NCBI GenBank assembly: GCA_037045685.1
Contig: JBAOII010000036.1
Coordinates: 1 to 64,000, forward strand
Reading direction: 5' to 3'
DNA length: 64,000 nucleotides
Origin: Competibacter_A sp037045685
GTDB taxonomy: Bacteria; Pseudomonadota; Gammaproteobacteria; Competibacterales; Competibacteraceae
The notes beneath the pieces are model-generated. The model did no database searches and was not told where the DNA came from. It saw only the letters and a program-made list of their open reading frames with translations. This document shows, piece by piece, positions 35,291-44,112 of this stretch (position 1 is its first letter; every line of letters begins with the position of its first letter). Made by a program: the position numbers and the translations under genes.

Positions 35291-35956
35291 GTGCCATCGA
35301 AAACGACGCGCAAGCGCGGTGGTCCCGGCCACCGATCCACGTCTTCGCCCGCGCCGCGCAACGCGGCCGTGGCGTTGCTGCAAAGCCTGATGCGTGGCGA
35401 CCAGCGCCTCACGGTGCGGATCGACGGGCAGCCACTCGCGCTGGCGCAAGCGATCGCCTTGGCCGAACAGCGCGGGAAAGCGGGTCAGGCGCGCGAAGCC
35501 GGGCGCGTTTTCGATCAGCTTTTGGCCCAGGCGGCCGAGTGGCACCGGGAGAGGCGTTTGGACGATGCCGAAGCGGTTTACCGTCAGGTCTTCGAGGCGC
35601 GGCCCGAATATATCGATGCCTTGCATCTGCTGGGCGTGATTTACTCGCAGCGCGGCGATCACCAAACCGCCGAGCGCCTGATTCGGCAGGCGTTGGCGGA
35701 GAGTCCCTCGGCCGATACCTATCACAACAATCTGGGCAAGGCGCTGCAAGGCCAGGGGCAGTTGGAAGAAGCCGCCGCCAGTTACGGGCGCGCTTTGGAA
35801 TTGAATCCCGGCCACGCCATGGCCTGTAACAATCTGGGGAAGGTGTTTCTGGAGCTGGGGCGTCGGCCGGAGGCCATCGCCAGCTTCCAACGGGCGGTGG
35901 AGCTGCGACCGGATTACGCCGAGGCGCGGGCCAACCTGGAACGAGCGTCGCGGTAG
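35291..35956 (+). CDS. TPR protein ahead of flagellin
   Basis: 221 residues from a GTG at 35291, behind AAGGA. The N-terminal third is basic and low in complexity (KTTRKRGGPGHRSTSSPAPR). From about residue 75 there are four tetratricopeptide repeats, for example RLDDAEAVYRQVFEARPEYI, HQTAERLIRQALAESPS, QLEEAAASYGRALELNPG and RRPEAIASFQRAVELRPDY. TPR proteins next to flagellin genes often form part of glycosylation systems, as substrate adaptors or as domains of O-linked transferases. No transferase domain is present here. Confidence 0.82.
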   Translation: MPSKTTRKRGGPGHRSTSSPAPRNAAVALLQSLMRGDQRLTVRIDGQPLALAQAIALAEQRGKAGQAREAGRVFDQLLAQAAEWHRERRLDDAEAVYRQVFEARPEYIDALHLLGVIYSQRGDHQTAERLIRQALAESPSADTYHNNLGKALQGQGQLEEAAASYGRALELNPGHAMACNNLGKVFLELGRRPEAIASFQRAVELRPDYAEARANLERASR

Positions 35957-35978
35957 CGAGATTTTTTCGACCGACCCC

Positions 35979-36005
35979 TAAAGCCCGCGCGGTCGCTGCC
36001 GATAC
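35979..36005 (+). promoter_or_regulatory. Sigma-28 (FliA) promoter of fliC
   Basis: TAAA at 35979-35982, then exactly 15 bases, then GCCGATAC at 35998-36005. This matches the FliA consensus TAAA-N15-GCCGATAA at all but the last base. It leaves a leader of about 80 bases before the fliC ATG at 36098, where GGAGA (36086-36090) is the ribosome site. Same layout as the flgK promoter. Confidence 0.9.
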
Positions 36006-36097
36006 CTGAGATCAAGCGAGGAGTTCAAGCCTGATACAAAAAGCTTGGATTTCCAACCAAAACTTAGTCTTCGATCTCATTCTGCGGAGAAGCAACC

Positions 36098-37561
36098 ATG
36101 GCACTCGGAATCAATACCAACGCCTCTGCCCTGAACGCCCAGCGCGGTCTGGTTAGCAGCCAGGATAACCTCAACACGGCGATGCAGCGCCTGACCACCG
36201 GCCTGCGCATCAATTCCGCCAAGGACGACTCCGCTGGCCTGGCGATTGCCGATCGCATGACCGCGCAGGTTCGCGGTCTCAATCAGGGCGTCCGCAATGC
36301 CAACGACGGTATCTCCTTGGCGCAGACGGCGGAAGGCGCTTTGCAGGAGTCCACCAATATTCTGCAACGGATGCGCGAGCTGTCCGTGCAGTCGGCCAAC
36401 GACACCAACACGGGCACCGACCGTACTTCGTTGCAGAAGGAAGTCGGCCAGTTGCAACAGGAACTCAACCGCATCGCCAACACCACCGCGTTCAACGGCA
36501 AGACGCTGCTGGACGGCACCTTCAGTGCCCAGAAGTTCCAAGTCGGCGCCAATTCGAGCCAAACCATCCAGGTCAGCATGGGTAGCGCGCAAGCCTCATC
36601 TATCGGTGCCCAGCGGGTAACCACGTCTAGCGCGAGCTATGCCGTCGCCACCACTTCGGGTAATGCGATTACTGGTGGTACGTTGACGATCAATGGCTCG
36701 GTAGGATCGGCAACCGGCACTGTTGCGGCAGGTGATAGCGCGAAGACCATCGCGGCGACGGTGAACGGTTTGACCGCGAAAACCGGGGTGACAGCGCGGG
36801 CGATCACTCAGGCCGAGTTTAAAATCGCCTCATCCGGTGCGATCAACTTTGAACTGAGAGGCCAGAATACGACGGCTGCTTCGGGAGTAGCCATTTCCTA
36901 CAGCGCCAGCACCACGGCTGGCGCCACGGATTTGGCGGGCTTGGCAGCGGCGATCAACGATAAGGCCGGCACGACGGGCATTACGGCCAAGGTCAACGAC
37001 GCCAAGACCGGCCTGACCCTCGAAAATGCCGACGGCTACGACATTCAGGTGAGGGCTACGGCGACTTCGGTCGCGACCATGTCACTGAATAATGTTAACG
37101 AGAACGGCGGTACCGGAACCGCTTCCACCAGCACCACGTTAACAGCCGGTTATCTGACGGTCGGTGGCCGAGTCACCCTCGAATCCGGCAAGAGTTTCTC
37201 GGAGTCGGTTAGCGCTGGCAACTTGGGTAACGGCACATCGACCTTAAAAGATGTGGGTACCGTCGATATCACCTCCCAGGCTGGCGCCAACGACGCCATC
37301 AGCGTGGTCGACAACGCCTTGGCTTTCATCGACGACTTGCGGGGCGATTTGGGCGCGGTCCAGAACCGCTTCGACTCGACCATCAGCAACCTGCAAAACG
37401 TGTCGGATAACATCACCAGCGCCCGCTCGCGGATTCAGGATGCCGACTTCGGCAAGGAAACGTCGAACCTGAGCAAGTCGCAAATCTTGCAGCAGGCCGG
37501 TATCGCGATGCTGTCGCAGGCGAATCAGGCGCAGCAAAACGTGCTCTCGCTGCTGCGGTAA
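36098..37561 (+). CDS. fliC: Flagellin
   Basis: 487 residues, the filament subunit. The N-terminal D0/D1 helices are textbook: MALGINTNASALNAQRGL, QRLTTGLRINSAKDDSAGL, MRELSVQSANDTNTG, QKEVGQLQQELNRIANTT. The C-terminal helices mirror them: IDDLRGDLGAVQNRFDSTI, SARSRIQDADFGKETSNL, QILQQAGIAMLSQANQAQ, ending VLSLLR. The centre (about 165-385) is Ser, Thr and Ala rich, the surface-exposed part and the usual place for O-glycans. It is driven by the sigma-28 promoter at 35979. Confidence 0.98.
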   Translation: MALGINTNASALNAQRGLVSSQDNLNTAMQRLTTGLRINSAKDDSAGLAIADRMTAQVRGLNQGVRNANDGISLAQTAEGALQESTNILQRMRELSVQSANDTNTGTDRTSLQKEVGQLQQELNRIANTTAFNGKTLLDGTFSAQKFQVGANSSQTIQVSMGSAQASSIGAQRVTTSSASYAVATTSGNAITGGTLTINGSVGSATGTVAAGDSAKTIAATVNGLTAKTGVTARAITQAEFKIASSGAINFELRGQNTTAASGVAISYSASTTAGATDLAGLAAAINDKAGTTGITAKVNDAKTGLTLENADGYDIQVRATATSVATMSLNNVNENGGTGTASTSTTLTAGYLTVGGRVTLESGKSFSESVSAGNLGNGTSTLKDVGTVDITSQAGANDAISVVDNALAFIDDLRGDLGAVQNRFDSTISNLQNVSDNITSARSRIQDADFGKETSNLSKSQILQQAGIAMLSQANQAQQNVLSLLR

Positions 37562-37573
37562 TCAAGTGGCATG

Positions 37574-37612
37574 GCGTGGAGTCCGAGATGAGTTCGCTCT
37601 CGGGCTCCACGC
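37574..37612 (+). terminator. Strong hairpin after fliC
   Basis: A 15-base stem: GCGTGGAGTCCGAGA at 37574-37588 pairs with TCTCGGGCTCCACGC at 37598-37612 around a 9-base loop, with a single G-T wobble. Only TTT follows, so it may be a partial terminator or an mRNA-stabilising hairpin that lifts fliC above flaG. It lies 12 bases after the fliC stop. Confidence 0.7.
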
Positions 37613-37632
37613 TTTAGCCTGGAGGGATCGCC

Positions 37633-38157
37633 ATGGCTGACATCAGCACTATCGGCAACCTTTCTTCCGGCGGGACTACCGCGCCGGTCGCGCGCCCCGC
37701 GCCTCCCGAACCTGTCACGGTCCAGCAGGCGGTGGCGCAACCGCTCACTTCCCCCCAATCCGCGGTCACCCAATCGCCCAAGGCCGGCGGCACGGAGTGG
37801 CAGCGGAACGCCGATTCGGACGCCAGCAAGCCGCAGAGCCCGACATCGCAAACCGAAGCCGCTCGCAAGCAACTGACCGAAACCATCGACCATCTGAACC
37901 GGCGCCTGAGCGATTACAACACCAACCTGCAATTCGAGATAGACGACAAATACCAGCAAGTGGTGATCCGTATCGTGGACCGGGAAACCAAGGAGGTGGT
38001 GCGGCAGATTCCGTCGGAGAAAGCCTTGGCGTTCGCCAAGTTCTTCGAGGAGATGGAATCGGAGCAGAGCCAAGGGCCGCCAGGCGGTAGCTCGTCCGGT
38101 GGCAAGGAGAGCGGGCGGTTGAAAGCGGAGGGTTGGTTGCTCCGGGCCACGGCGTGA
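37633..38157 (+). CDS. flaG: FlaG-family protein
   Basis: 174 residues. The first 70 are Pro/Ala/Ser rich and disordered. The FlaG domain follows: QLTETIDHLNRRLSDYNTNL, then LQFEIDDKYQQVVIRIVDR and TKEVVRQIPSEKALAFAKF. FlaG proteins are found between flagellin and fliD and affect filament length; their mechanism is unclear. The C-terminal 30 residues (SQGPPGGSSSGGKES onward) extend past the domain and are not usual. Confidence 0.88.
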   Translation: MADISTIGNLSSGGTTAPVARPAPPEPVTVQQAVAQPLTSPQSAVTQSPKAGGTEWQRNADSDASKPQSPTSQTEAARKQLTETIDHLNRRLSDYNTNLQFEIDDKYQQVVIRIVDRETKEVVRQIPSEKALAFAKFFEEMESEQSQGPPGGSSSGGKESGRLKAEGWLLRATA

Positions 38158-38264
38158 TGGCCTAGAGCTTTTGTGTCTTTGTAGATAACGCTTCATTCCC
38201 CTGTCCCGTTTCTGGAGGACTGAGGGTGAGGAGGGTCCAAGCGCCCCGGCGCGAGGAGGACAAC

Positions 38265-40304
38265 ATGGCGAGCATCACATCATCGGGAATCGGTTCGGGC
38301 ATCGATATCGACGGCTTGGTTTCGAAACTGGTGACCGCCGAGCGTCAGCCGATCGAAACCCGGTTCAACCAGCGTGAAGCTGCCCTGCAAACGCGAATTT
38401 CCGCGCTCGGCTCTTTCAAGGGCGCCCTGTCTCAGTTTCAGTCGGCGCTCGCCGGTTTGAAAAACGCGGATACCTTCAAGAGCGGCGCCAGCGCCACGGT
38501 GAGCAACGACAAGCTGCTCGCCGCCACCGCCACCGCCGGTGCGCCGGTCGGCTCCTACAGCGTGACGGTGGAGCAACTGGCCCAAGGTCAGAGATTGGCG
38601 ACTTCCGCCGATCACCGCTTCGACAGCCTGACCGATGTGGTCGGCACCGGAACGCTCACCTTCCAGTTTGGAACTTATGGCGGAACCGCGGCCAATCCGA
38701 CCTTCACGGCCAATCCCGACAAGGCGGTCAAGACCGTTACCATCGACGCTTCCAACAACACGCTGAGCGGTGTCGCCAAGGCGATCAACGAGGCCAAGAT
38801 CGGCGTTCAGGCCAGCGTGATCAACGACGGCGGCGGTTATCGGCTGGTCCTGGGTTCGACGACCACCGGCGCCGCCAACAGCCTCAAGATCACCGCCGCC
38901 GACGGCGACAGCGACAACACCGACATGGCCGGCCTGTCGCTGCTGGCGCACGACCCGACCCTGGCCGATGGAACCGCCGGCAAAAACATGACGCAAACCG
39001 TGGCCGGCCAGGACGCCCGCGCCATCATCGACGGCCTGACCGTCACCGGTGCCAGCAACACGCTCACCGATGCGGTTCCAGGGGTCACGCTCACGCTCAA
39101 GTCCAAGGATACCGCTCCCGCCACCTTGACCGTCGCCGAAGACAACGGCGCGATCAGCGGCGGCATCAACGCTTTCGTCAAGGCGTATAACGAGCTGGCC
39201 GGCACGATCAAATCCCTGACCAGCTACGATGCCAAAACCAAGCAGGGCGGCGCCTTGCAAGGGGATTTCAGCGTCCGCGCCATCTTCGGCCAAATCCGCA
39301 GCGAGCTGAACAAGGTGGTGAAAGGCGCCTCGTCCCAGGTGGATTCGCTGGCCGATCTGGGCATCACCACCCAGCGCGACGGCACCATCGCACTGGATAG
39401 CGCCAAGCTGCAAAAGGCCATCCAGGCCGACGCGCAAGGGGTCGCCAACCTGTTCGCCCGCGCCGGCCGCGCCACCGATCCGCTGGTCAACTACGTCGGC
39501 GCCACCAGCGACAGCAAAGTTGGCGACTACGGGCTGACCGTCTCGCAACTGGCGACCCAGGGCAGCTATACCGGAGCCGCCGTGGCGGCCGGCTCGTTCG
39601 CCATCGACAGCAACAACAACACCTTTGCCCTCAAGGTCAACGGCACCCAATCCGGCACCATCACGCTGACGCAGGGCACCTTCACTTCGGCCCAAGTGGT
39701 CGCGGAGTTGCAAAGCCAGATCAACGGCGATTCGGCCTTGCAGGCGGCCAGCGCTTCGGTCAGCGTCAGCTTCAGCGCCACCACCCGCCAGTTCGCTTTC
39801 ACCTCGGCCACTTACGGTGCGACCTCGAACGTCGAATTCACGGCGGTCGGCACCAGCACCCAGGCCACGTTCGGATTCAGCGTCGGCGCGGGAACCGCCG
39901 GTCAGGACGTGCAGGGCACCTTGGGGGACAATCCGGCCACTGGAACCGGACGGAAGCTCACCGGGTCCGAGGGGGGAGCGAAGGGCATTGCCGTCGAGAT
40001 ATTGGGCGGGGGCACCGGCGACCGCGGCAAGGTCTCGCTCTCGGACGGGCTCGCCCAACGGCTGGACAATCTGCTGAGCGACATTCTCGGCGGTGATGGC
40101 CCGCTGAGCGATCGCATCGATAGCCTCAACAAGCAAGTGAGCGGAATCGACGACCAGCGCAAGACCCTCGATGATCGAATGACGTCCTTGGAAAAGCGCT
40201 ACCGCGCCCAGTTTATGGCGATGGACAAGCTGGTCGGTCAATTGACCGCCACCAGCAATTATTTGACGCAACAGTTCAACAGCTTATCCGGTTCCAAGTC
40301 GTAG
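38265..40304 (+). CDS. fliD: Flagellar cap protein FliD (HAP2)
   Basis: 679 residues from the ATG at 38265, behind GAGGAGGA; a possible start at 38226 has no such site. It begins MASITSSGIGSGIDIDGLVS and KLVTAERQPIETRFNQREAA, which is FliD_N, and ends with FliD_C (GDRGKVSLSDGLAQRLDNLL, then SDRIDSLNKQVSGIDDQRKT) and a terminal coiled coil ending NYLTQQFNSLSGS. The cap sits at the filament tip and helps flagellin fold. It is longer than the E. coli protein because of extra beta-rich repeats in the middle. Confidence 0.96.
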   Translation: MASITSSGIGSGIDIDGLVSKLVTAERQPIETRFNQREAALQTRISALGSFKGALSQFQSALAGLKNADTFKSGASATVSNDKLLAATATAGAPVGSYSVTVEQLAQGQRLATSADHRFDSLTDVVGTGTLTFQFGTYGGTAANPTFTANPDKAVKTVTIDASNNTLSGVAKAINEAKIGVQASVINDGGGYRLVLGSTTTGAANSLKITAADGDSDNTDMAGLSLLAHDPTLADGTAGKNMTQTVAGQDARAIIDGLTVTGASNTLTDAVPGVTLTLKSKDTAPATLTVAEDNGAISGGINAFVKAYNELAGTIKSLTSYDAKTKQGGALQGDFSVRAIFGQIRSELNKVVKGASSQVDSLADLGITTQRDGTIALDSAKLQKAIQADAQGVANLFARAGRATDPLVNYVGATSDSKVGDYGLTVSQLATQGSYTGAAVAAGSFAIDSNNNTFALKVNGTQSGTITLTQGTFTSAQVVAELQSQINGDSALQAASASVSVSFSATTRQFAFTSATYGATSNVEFTAVGTSTQATFGFSVGAGTAGQDVQGTLGDNPATGTGRKLTGSEGGAKGIAVEILGGGTGDRGKVSLSDGLAQRLDNLLSDILGGDGPLSDRIDSLNKQVSGIDDQRKTLDDRMTSLEKRYRAQFMAMDKLVGQLTATSNYLTQQFNSLSGSKS

Positions 40305-40330
40305 CGCTCAGCCGGTCGCGCGGCTGAGCG
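40305..40330 (+). terminator. Hairpin directly after fliD
   Basis: CGCTCAGCCG at 40305-40314 pairs perfectly with CGGCTGAGCG at 40321-40330 around a 6-base loop; ATTT follows. It starts on the base after the fliD stop. It could be a weak terminator separating fliD from fliS. No long T tract is present. Confidence 0.55.
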
Positions 40331-40340
40331 ATTTCGGTGC

Positions 40341-40356
40341 CGGCATTCAATTTGCA
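40341..40356 (+). promoter_or_regulatory. Possible sigma-54 promoter for fliS
   Basis: CGGCATTCAATTTGCA: GG at 40342-40343, ten bases, then GC at 40354-40355, the fixed spacing of sigma-54 promoters. GGCA and TTGCA fit the consensus TGGCACG-N4-TTGCA in part, but the leading T and the second half of the -24 box do not. It lies about 40 bases before the fliS ATG, just after the fliD hairpin. A FleQ-type activator is encoded nearby. Confidence 0.45.
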
Positions 40357-40395
40357 ACCCTATCGCAGGTTATCCCCAATCGCCGAGAATCCGAC

Positions 40396-40830
40396 ATGGC
40401 CACACCGAACATCCCCAAAGCCTTGCAGCAGTACCAACAGGTGAACGCCCAGACCGGCGTCGCCTACGCCAGCCCGCACCGGCTGATCCAGATGCTCATG
40501 GAAGGCGCCCTGGAACGGATCGCCGTCGCCAAGGGCTGCATCCAGCGTCAGGATATCGCCGCCAAGGGCGAGCAGATCGGCAAGGCGATCGATATCGTCG
40601 GCGGTTTGCGCGACGGGTTGAATTTGGAAGCCGGCGGCGAACTCGCCGCCAATCTCGACGCGCTCTACGATTACATGCAGCGGCGGTTGCTCGAAGCCAA
40701 CCTGCGCTCCGACATCGCCATTCTCGACGAAGTCGCCGAGCTGCTGCGTCCCGTCAAAGAAGCGTGGGATGCCATCGGCGGTTCGTCGAGCCCCGAGCAG
40801 CCGCCCGCCGTCGCGGACGCGCCCGCATGA
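40396..40830 (+). CDS. fliS: Flagellin export chaperone FliS
   Basis: 144 residues. FliS binds the C-terminal helix of flagellin in the cytosol and keeps it unfolded until export. Typical features are QQYQQVNAQTGVAYASPHRL, LIQMLMEGALERIAVAKGCI, and LDALYDYMQRRLLEANLRSD. The C-terminal 20 residues (SSSPEQPPAVADAPA) form a short Pro/Ala tail. The stop overlaps the start of the next gene. Confidence 0.95.
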   Translation: MATPNIPKALQQYQQVNAQTGVAYASPHRLIQMLMEGALERIAVAKGCIQRQDIAAKGEQIGKAIDIVGGLRDGLNLEAGGELAANLDALYDYMQRRLLEANLRSDIAILDEVAELLRPVKEAWDAIGGSSSPEQPPAVADAPA

Positions 40831-41147
40831 TGGTCACGGCCGAGGACTGGGAGCAGGGGATCAAGCTGCTGCGGCTGATGAGCGTCGAGATGCTCGAACT
40901 GGCCCAGGCTGGCGGCTGGGAGGAAGTGACCGAATGGGAGGAAAAGCGGCGTGCCCTGCTCGATGAATTGTTCCAGCAGGCGCCGCCGGCCGATCTGGCG
41001 CCCTCGCTCGAAAACGCCGCGCGCGCCGCGCTGGCCAGCGACGCCAAGCTGGTGGAGCTAGCGCGGGCCGAAATGGACAAGCTGGGCGAATATCTCAGAT
41101 CGTTCGGTCAGGGTCGCCGTGCCCGCCACGCTTACCAGACCCTCTGA
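40827..41147 (+). CDS. fliT: FliT-like flagellar chaperone
   Basis: 106 residues from the ATG at 40827, whose last bases overlap the fliS stop; a second ATG follows directly at 40830. All-helical and acidic: EDWEQGIKLLRLMSVEMLEL, AGGWEEVTEWEEKRRALLDE, then ARAEMDKLGEYLRSFGQGRR. FliT-type proteins chaperone FliD and are poorly conserved, so the call rests on size, helix pattern and position after fliD-fliS. Confidence 0.75.
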   Translation: MMVTAEDWEQGIKLLRLMSVEMLELAQAGGWEEVTEWEEKRRALLDELFQQAPPADLAPSLENAARAALASDAKLVELARAEMDKLGEYLRSFGQGRRARHAYQTL

Positions 41148-41177
41148 ACGCCAACGCCATCCTTTCGCCGCGCTGCC

Positions 41178-41753
41178 ATGACCGCCATCGCCCCCGACCC
41201 ATCCATCTCCGGCTTGGTTTTTGCCGGTCGCCTGCCTCTGGCGTGGCGCGAGCTGCCGGAACTGCCCGACGAAATTGAAAGCCGCGAGCTGGAGCGGGCC
41301 AATCTGATCAACCTGCACACCCTGTTCGCGCTGGACATTCATGCCGGCGATTCCGGCGACGACCCCATCGCCCTCGCCAGCGCCACCGAACTCAAGCGCT
41401 TGGATTTCAAGGTCGGTTTGCTGCTCGAACTGGTCGGGCAACTGTATGCGCGCCAGCAGGCCATTCCCCCGGAGCACCACCTGATCCTGACGGTGGATGG
41501 CCTGCGCTGGCGGGCCGAGGCCGCCCCTCCAACCGGCGGCTTGCTGCGGCTGGAGCTGTATTGCAATCTCAGCTATCCCCGCCCGCTCATCCTCCATGCC
41601 CGAGTGGCCGACACGGTTCCCTATCCGGGCGGCTGGCAAATCCAAACCCGCTTCGAGGAACCCAGCGAAGCCCTCCAGGAAGCCCTGGAACGCTATATTT
41701 TCCTGCAACATCGCCGCTCCATCGCTCATAGCCGGCGCAGTGGCCTCCGCTAA
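41178..41753 (+). CDS. PilZ-like protein of the flagellar cluster
   Basis: 191 residues, 30 bases after fliT. Segments FKVGLLLELVGQLYARQQAI, HHLILTVDGLRWRAEA, PTGGLLRLELYCNL and LILHARVADTVPYPGGWQIQ form a beta barrel like that of atypical PilZ domains found between fliT and fleQ in several gammaproteobacteria. The canonical cyclic-di-GMP motif RxxxR...DxSxxG is not visible, so it may bind the nucleotide weakly or not at all. It could be a motility regulator; the assignment is tentative. Confidence 0.5.
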   Translation: MTAIAPDPSISGLVFAGRLPLAWRELPELPDEIESRELERANLINLHTLFALDIHAGDSGDDPIALASATELKRLDFKVGLLLELVGQLYARQQAIPPEHHLILTVDGLRWRAEAAPPTGGLLRLELYCNLSYPRPLILHARVADTVPYPGGWQIQTRFEEPSEALQEALERYIFLQHRRSIAHSRRSGLR

Positions 41754-41754
41754 G

Positions 41755-41883
41755 GCTTTGATCTGCGTTTGACTTTCATTACAATTGCCCCATCGACAAC
41801 GGTCTGGCGAAAGAAACGCGGCCAGCGGCGTGGCCGCTAGCGTTAACGCTTTGATCCGCGTGCGGCCTTCATTACAATTGCCC
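41755..41883 (+). repeat. Pair of direct repeats upstream of fleQ
   Basis: Two 36-base copies at 41755-41790 and 41848-41883. Both begin GCTTTGATC and both end TTCATTACAATTGCCC; they differ at 5 of 36 positions by my count. A third partial motif, CAATTGCCTCGATAACA, lies at 41896-41912, and the second copy is followed by the similar CGGATAACA. The copies sit between the PilZ-like gene and fleQ, where a promoter would be expected. They may be regulator sites or a dispersed intergenic repeat. Confidence 0.7.
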
Positions 41884-42047
41884 GGATAACAACAGCAATT
41901 GCCTCGATAACAGCGCAGCGTATCGGAAGCCGGCGCGCGGCTCCGACAGCGGGCGAGAGCGTCGCGAGGCGGTCGATGGCGGGCATCGTGCCAGCTTTTC
42001 CCATCCACCGAGCGTCGCGTCGCATCCATTCCGAGACCATCAGACCG

Positions 42048-43568
<1,521 letters not shown>

Positions 43569-43604
43569 CGCCGGATCGTCGGCGGCCTGGACTCTCCCCG
43601 CCGC

Positions 43605-43620
43605 CGCCAATTTATTGGCG
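43605..43620. promoter_or_regulatory. Inverted repeat between fleQ and fliE
   Basis: CGCCAAT-TT-ATTGGCG, a perfect 7-base inverted repeat with a 2-base centre. It lies 37 bases after the fleQ stop and about 50 bases before the sigma-54 promoter, the distance at which an activator can bind. It may instead be part of a GC-rich terminator of fleQ, since the preceding bases (GGCGGC...GCCGCC) also form a stem. Confidence 0.45.
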
Positions 43621-43668
43621 TCAACGTCGCTAATAAACTAACATTTTGATAAAAAATAAATTTTTTTG

Positions 43669-43684
43669 AGGCACGGTTTTTGCT
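43669..43684 (+). promoter_or_regulatory. Sigma-54 promoter of the fliE operon
   Basis: AGGCACGGTTTTTGCT: GG at 43670-43671, exactly ten bases, then GC at 43682-43683. GGCACG and TTGCT match the -24 and -12 boxes of the sigma-54 consensus except for the first T. The region upstream is AT-rich, and fleQ, an activator for this class of promoter, is the gene just before. The start of fliE is 58 bases downstream. Confidence 0.88.
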
Positions 43685-43741
43685 GCCAATTGAGGGTCAC
43701 CCGCCTTCAAGGCGATCCAACCCATCAGGGAGCAGGAACCG

Positions 43742-44071
43742 ATGCACTCGATCAACACGACCAATCCACTGGCCAACGGTTTGCGTCAACTCGGCGAACC
43801 GGCGGTCGCGGCGCCTCCGCAGATCGGCGCCGAGGCCGGAACCCAGTCCTCGGACGATTTCGCCAGCGTGTTCAGAACCGTGCTGGCCGGCGTCAATCGC
43901 TCCCAACAGCACGCGACCCGCTTGGCCGAATCGTTCGACGTGGGCCAGGAGCAGGATCTGGCCGGCGTGATGATCGCTCAGCAAAAAGCCCGACTGTCGT
44001 TCCAAACCACCTTGCAGGTTCGCAACAAGGTGGTTTCCGCCTATCAAGACATCATGAACATGCCGATCTGA
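43742..44071 (+). CDS. fliE: Flagellar hook-basal body protein FliE
   Basis: 109 residues from the ATG at 43742, behind AGGAA. FliE joins the MS ring to the rod. The conserved part is the C-terminal half: FASVFRTVLAGVNRSQQHA, TRLAESFDVGQEQDLAGV and the end FQTTLQVRNKVVSAYQDIM, with NMPI at the terminus. It is the first gene of the fliE-K operon and lies behind the sigma-54 promoter. Confidence 0.96.
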   Translation: MHSINTTNPLANGLRQLGEPAVAAPPQIGAEAGTQSSDDFASVFRTVLAGVNRSQQHATRLAESFDVGQEQDLAGVMIAQQKARLSFQTTLQVRNKVVSAYQDIMNMPI

Positions 44072-44112
44072 ACGGCCCGAAGACCCGCGTGATCGCGTGA
44101 GGGGAACGCACC

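Noticed and set aside
38163..38188. Sigma-28-like site before fliD (TAGA, then GTAGATAA)
   Set aside because: The spacer is one base short and GTA replaces GCC, so the match is too weak next to the two strong sites.
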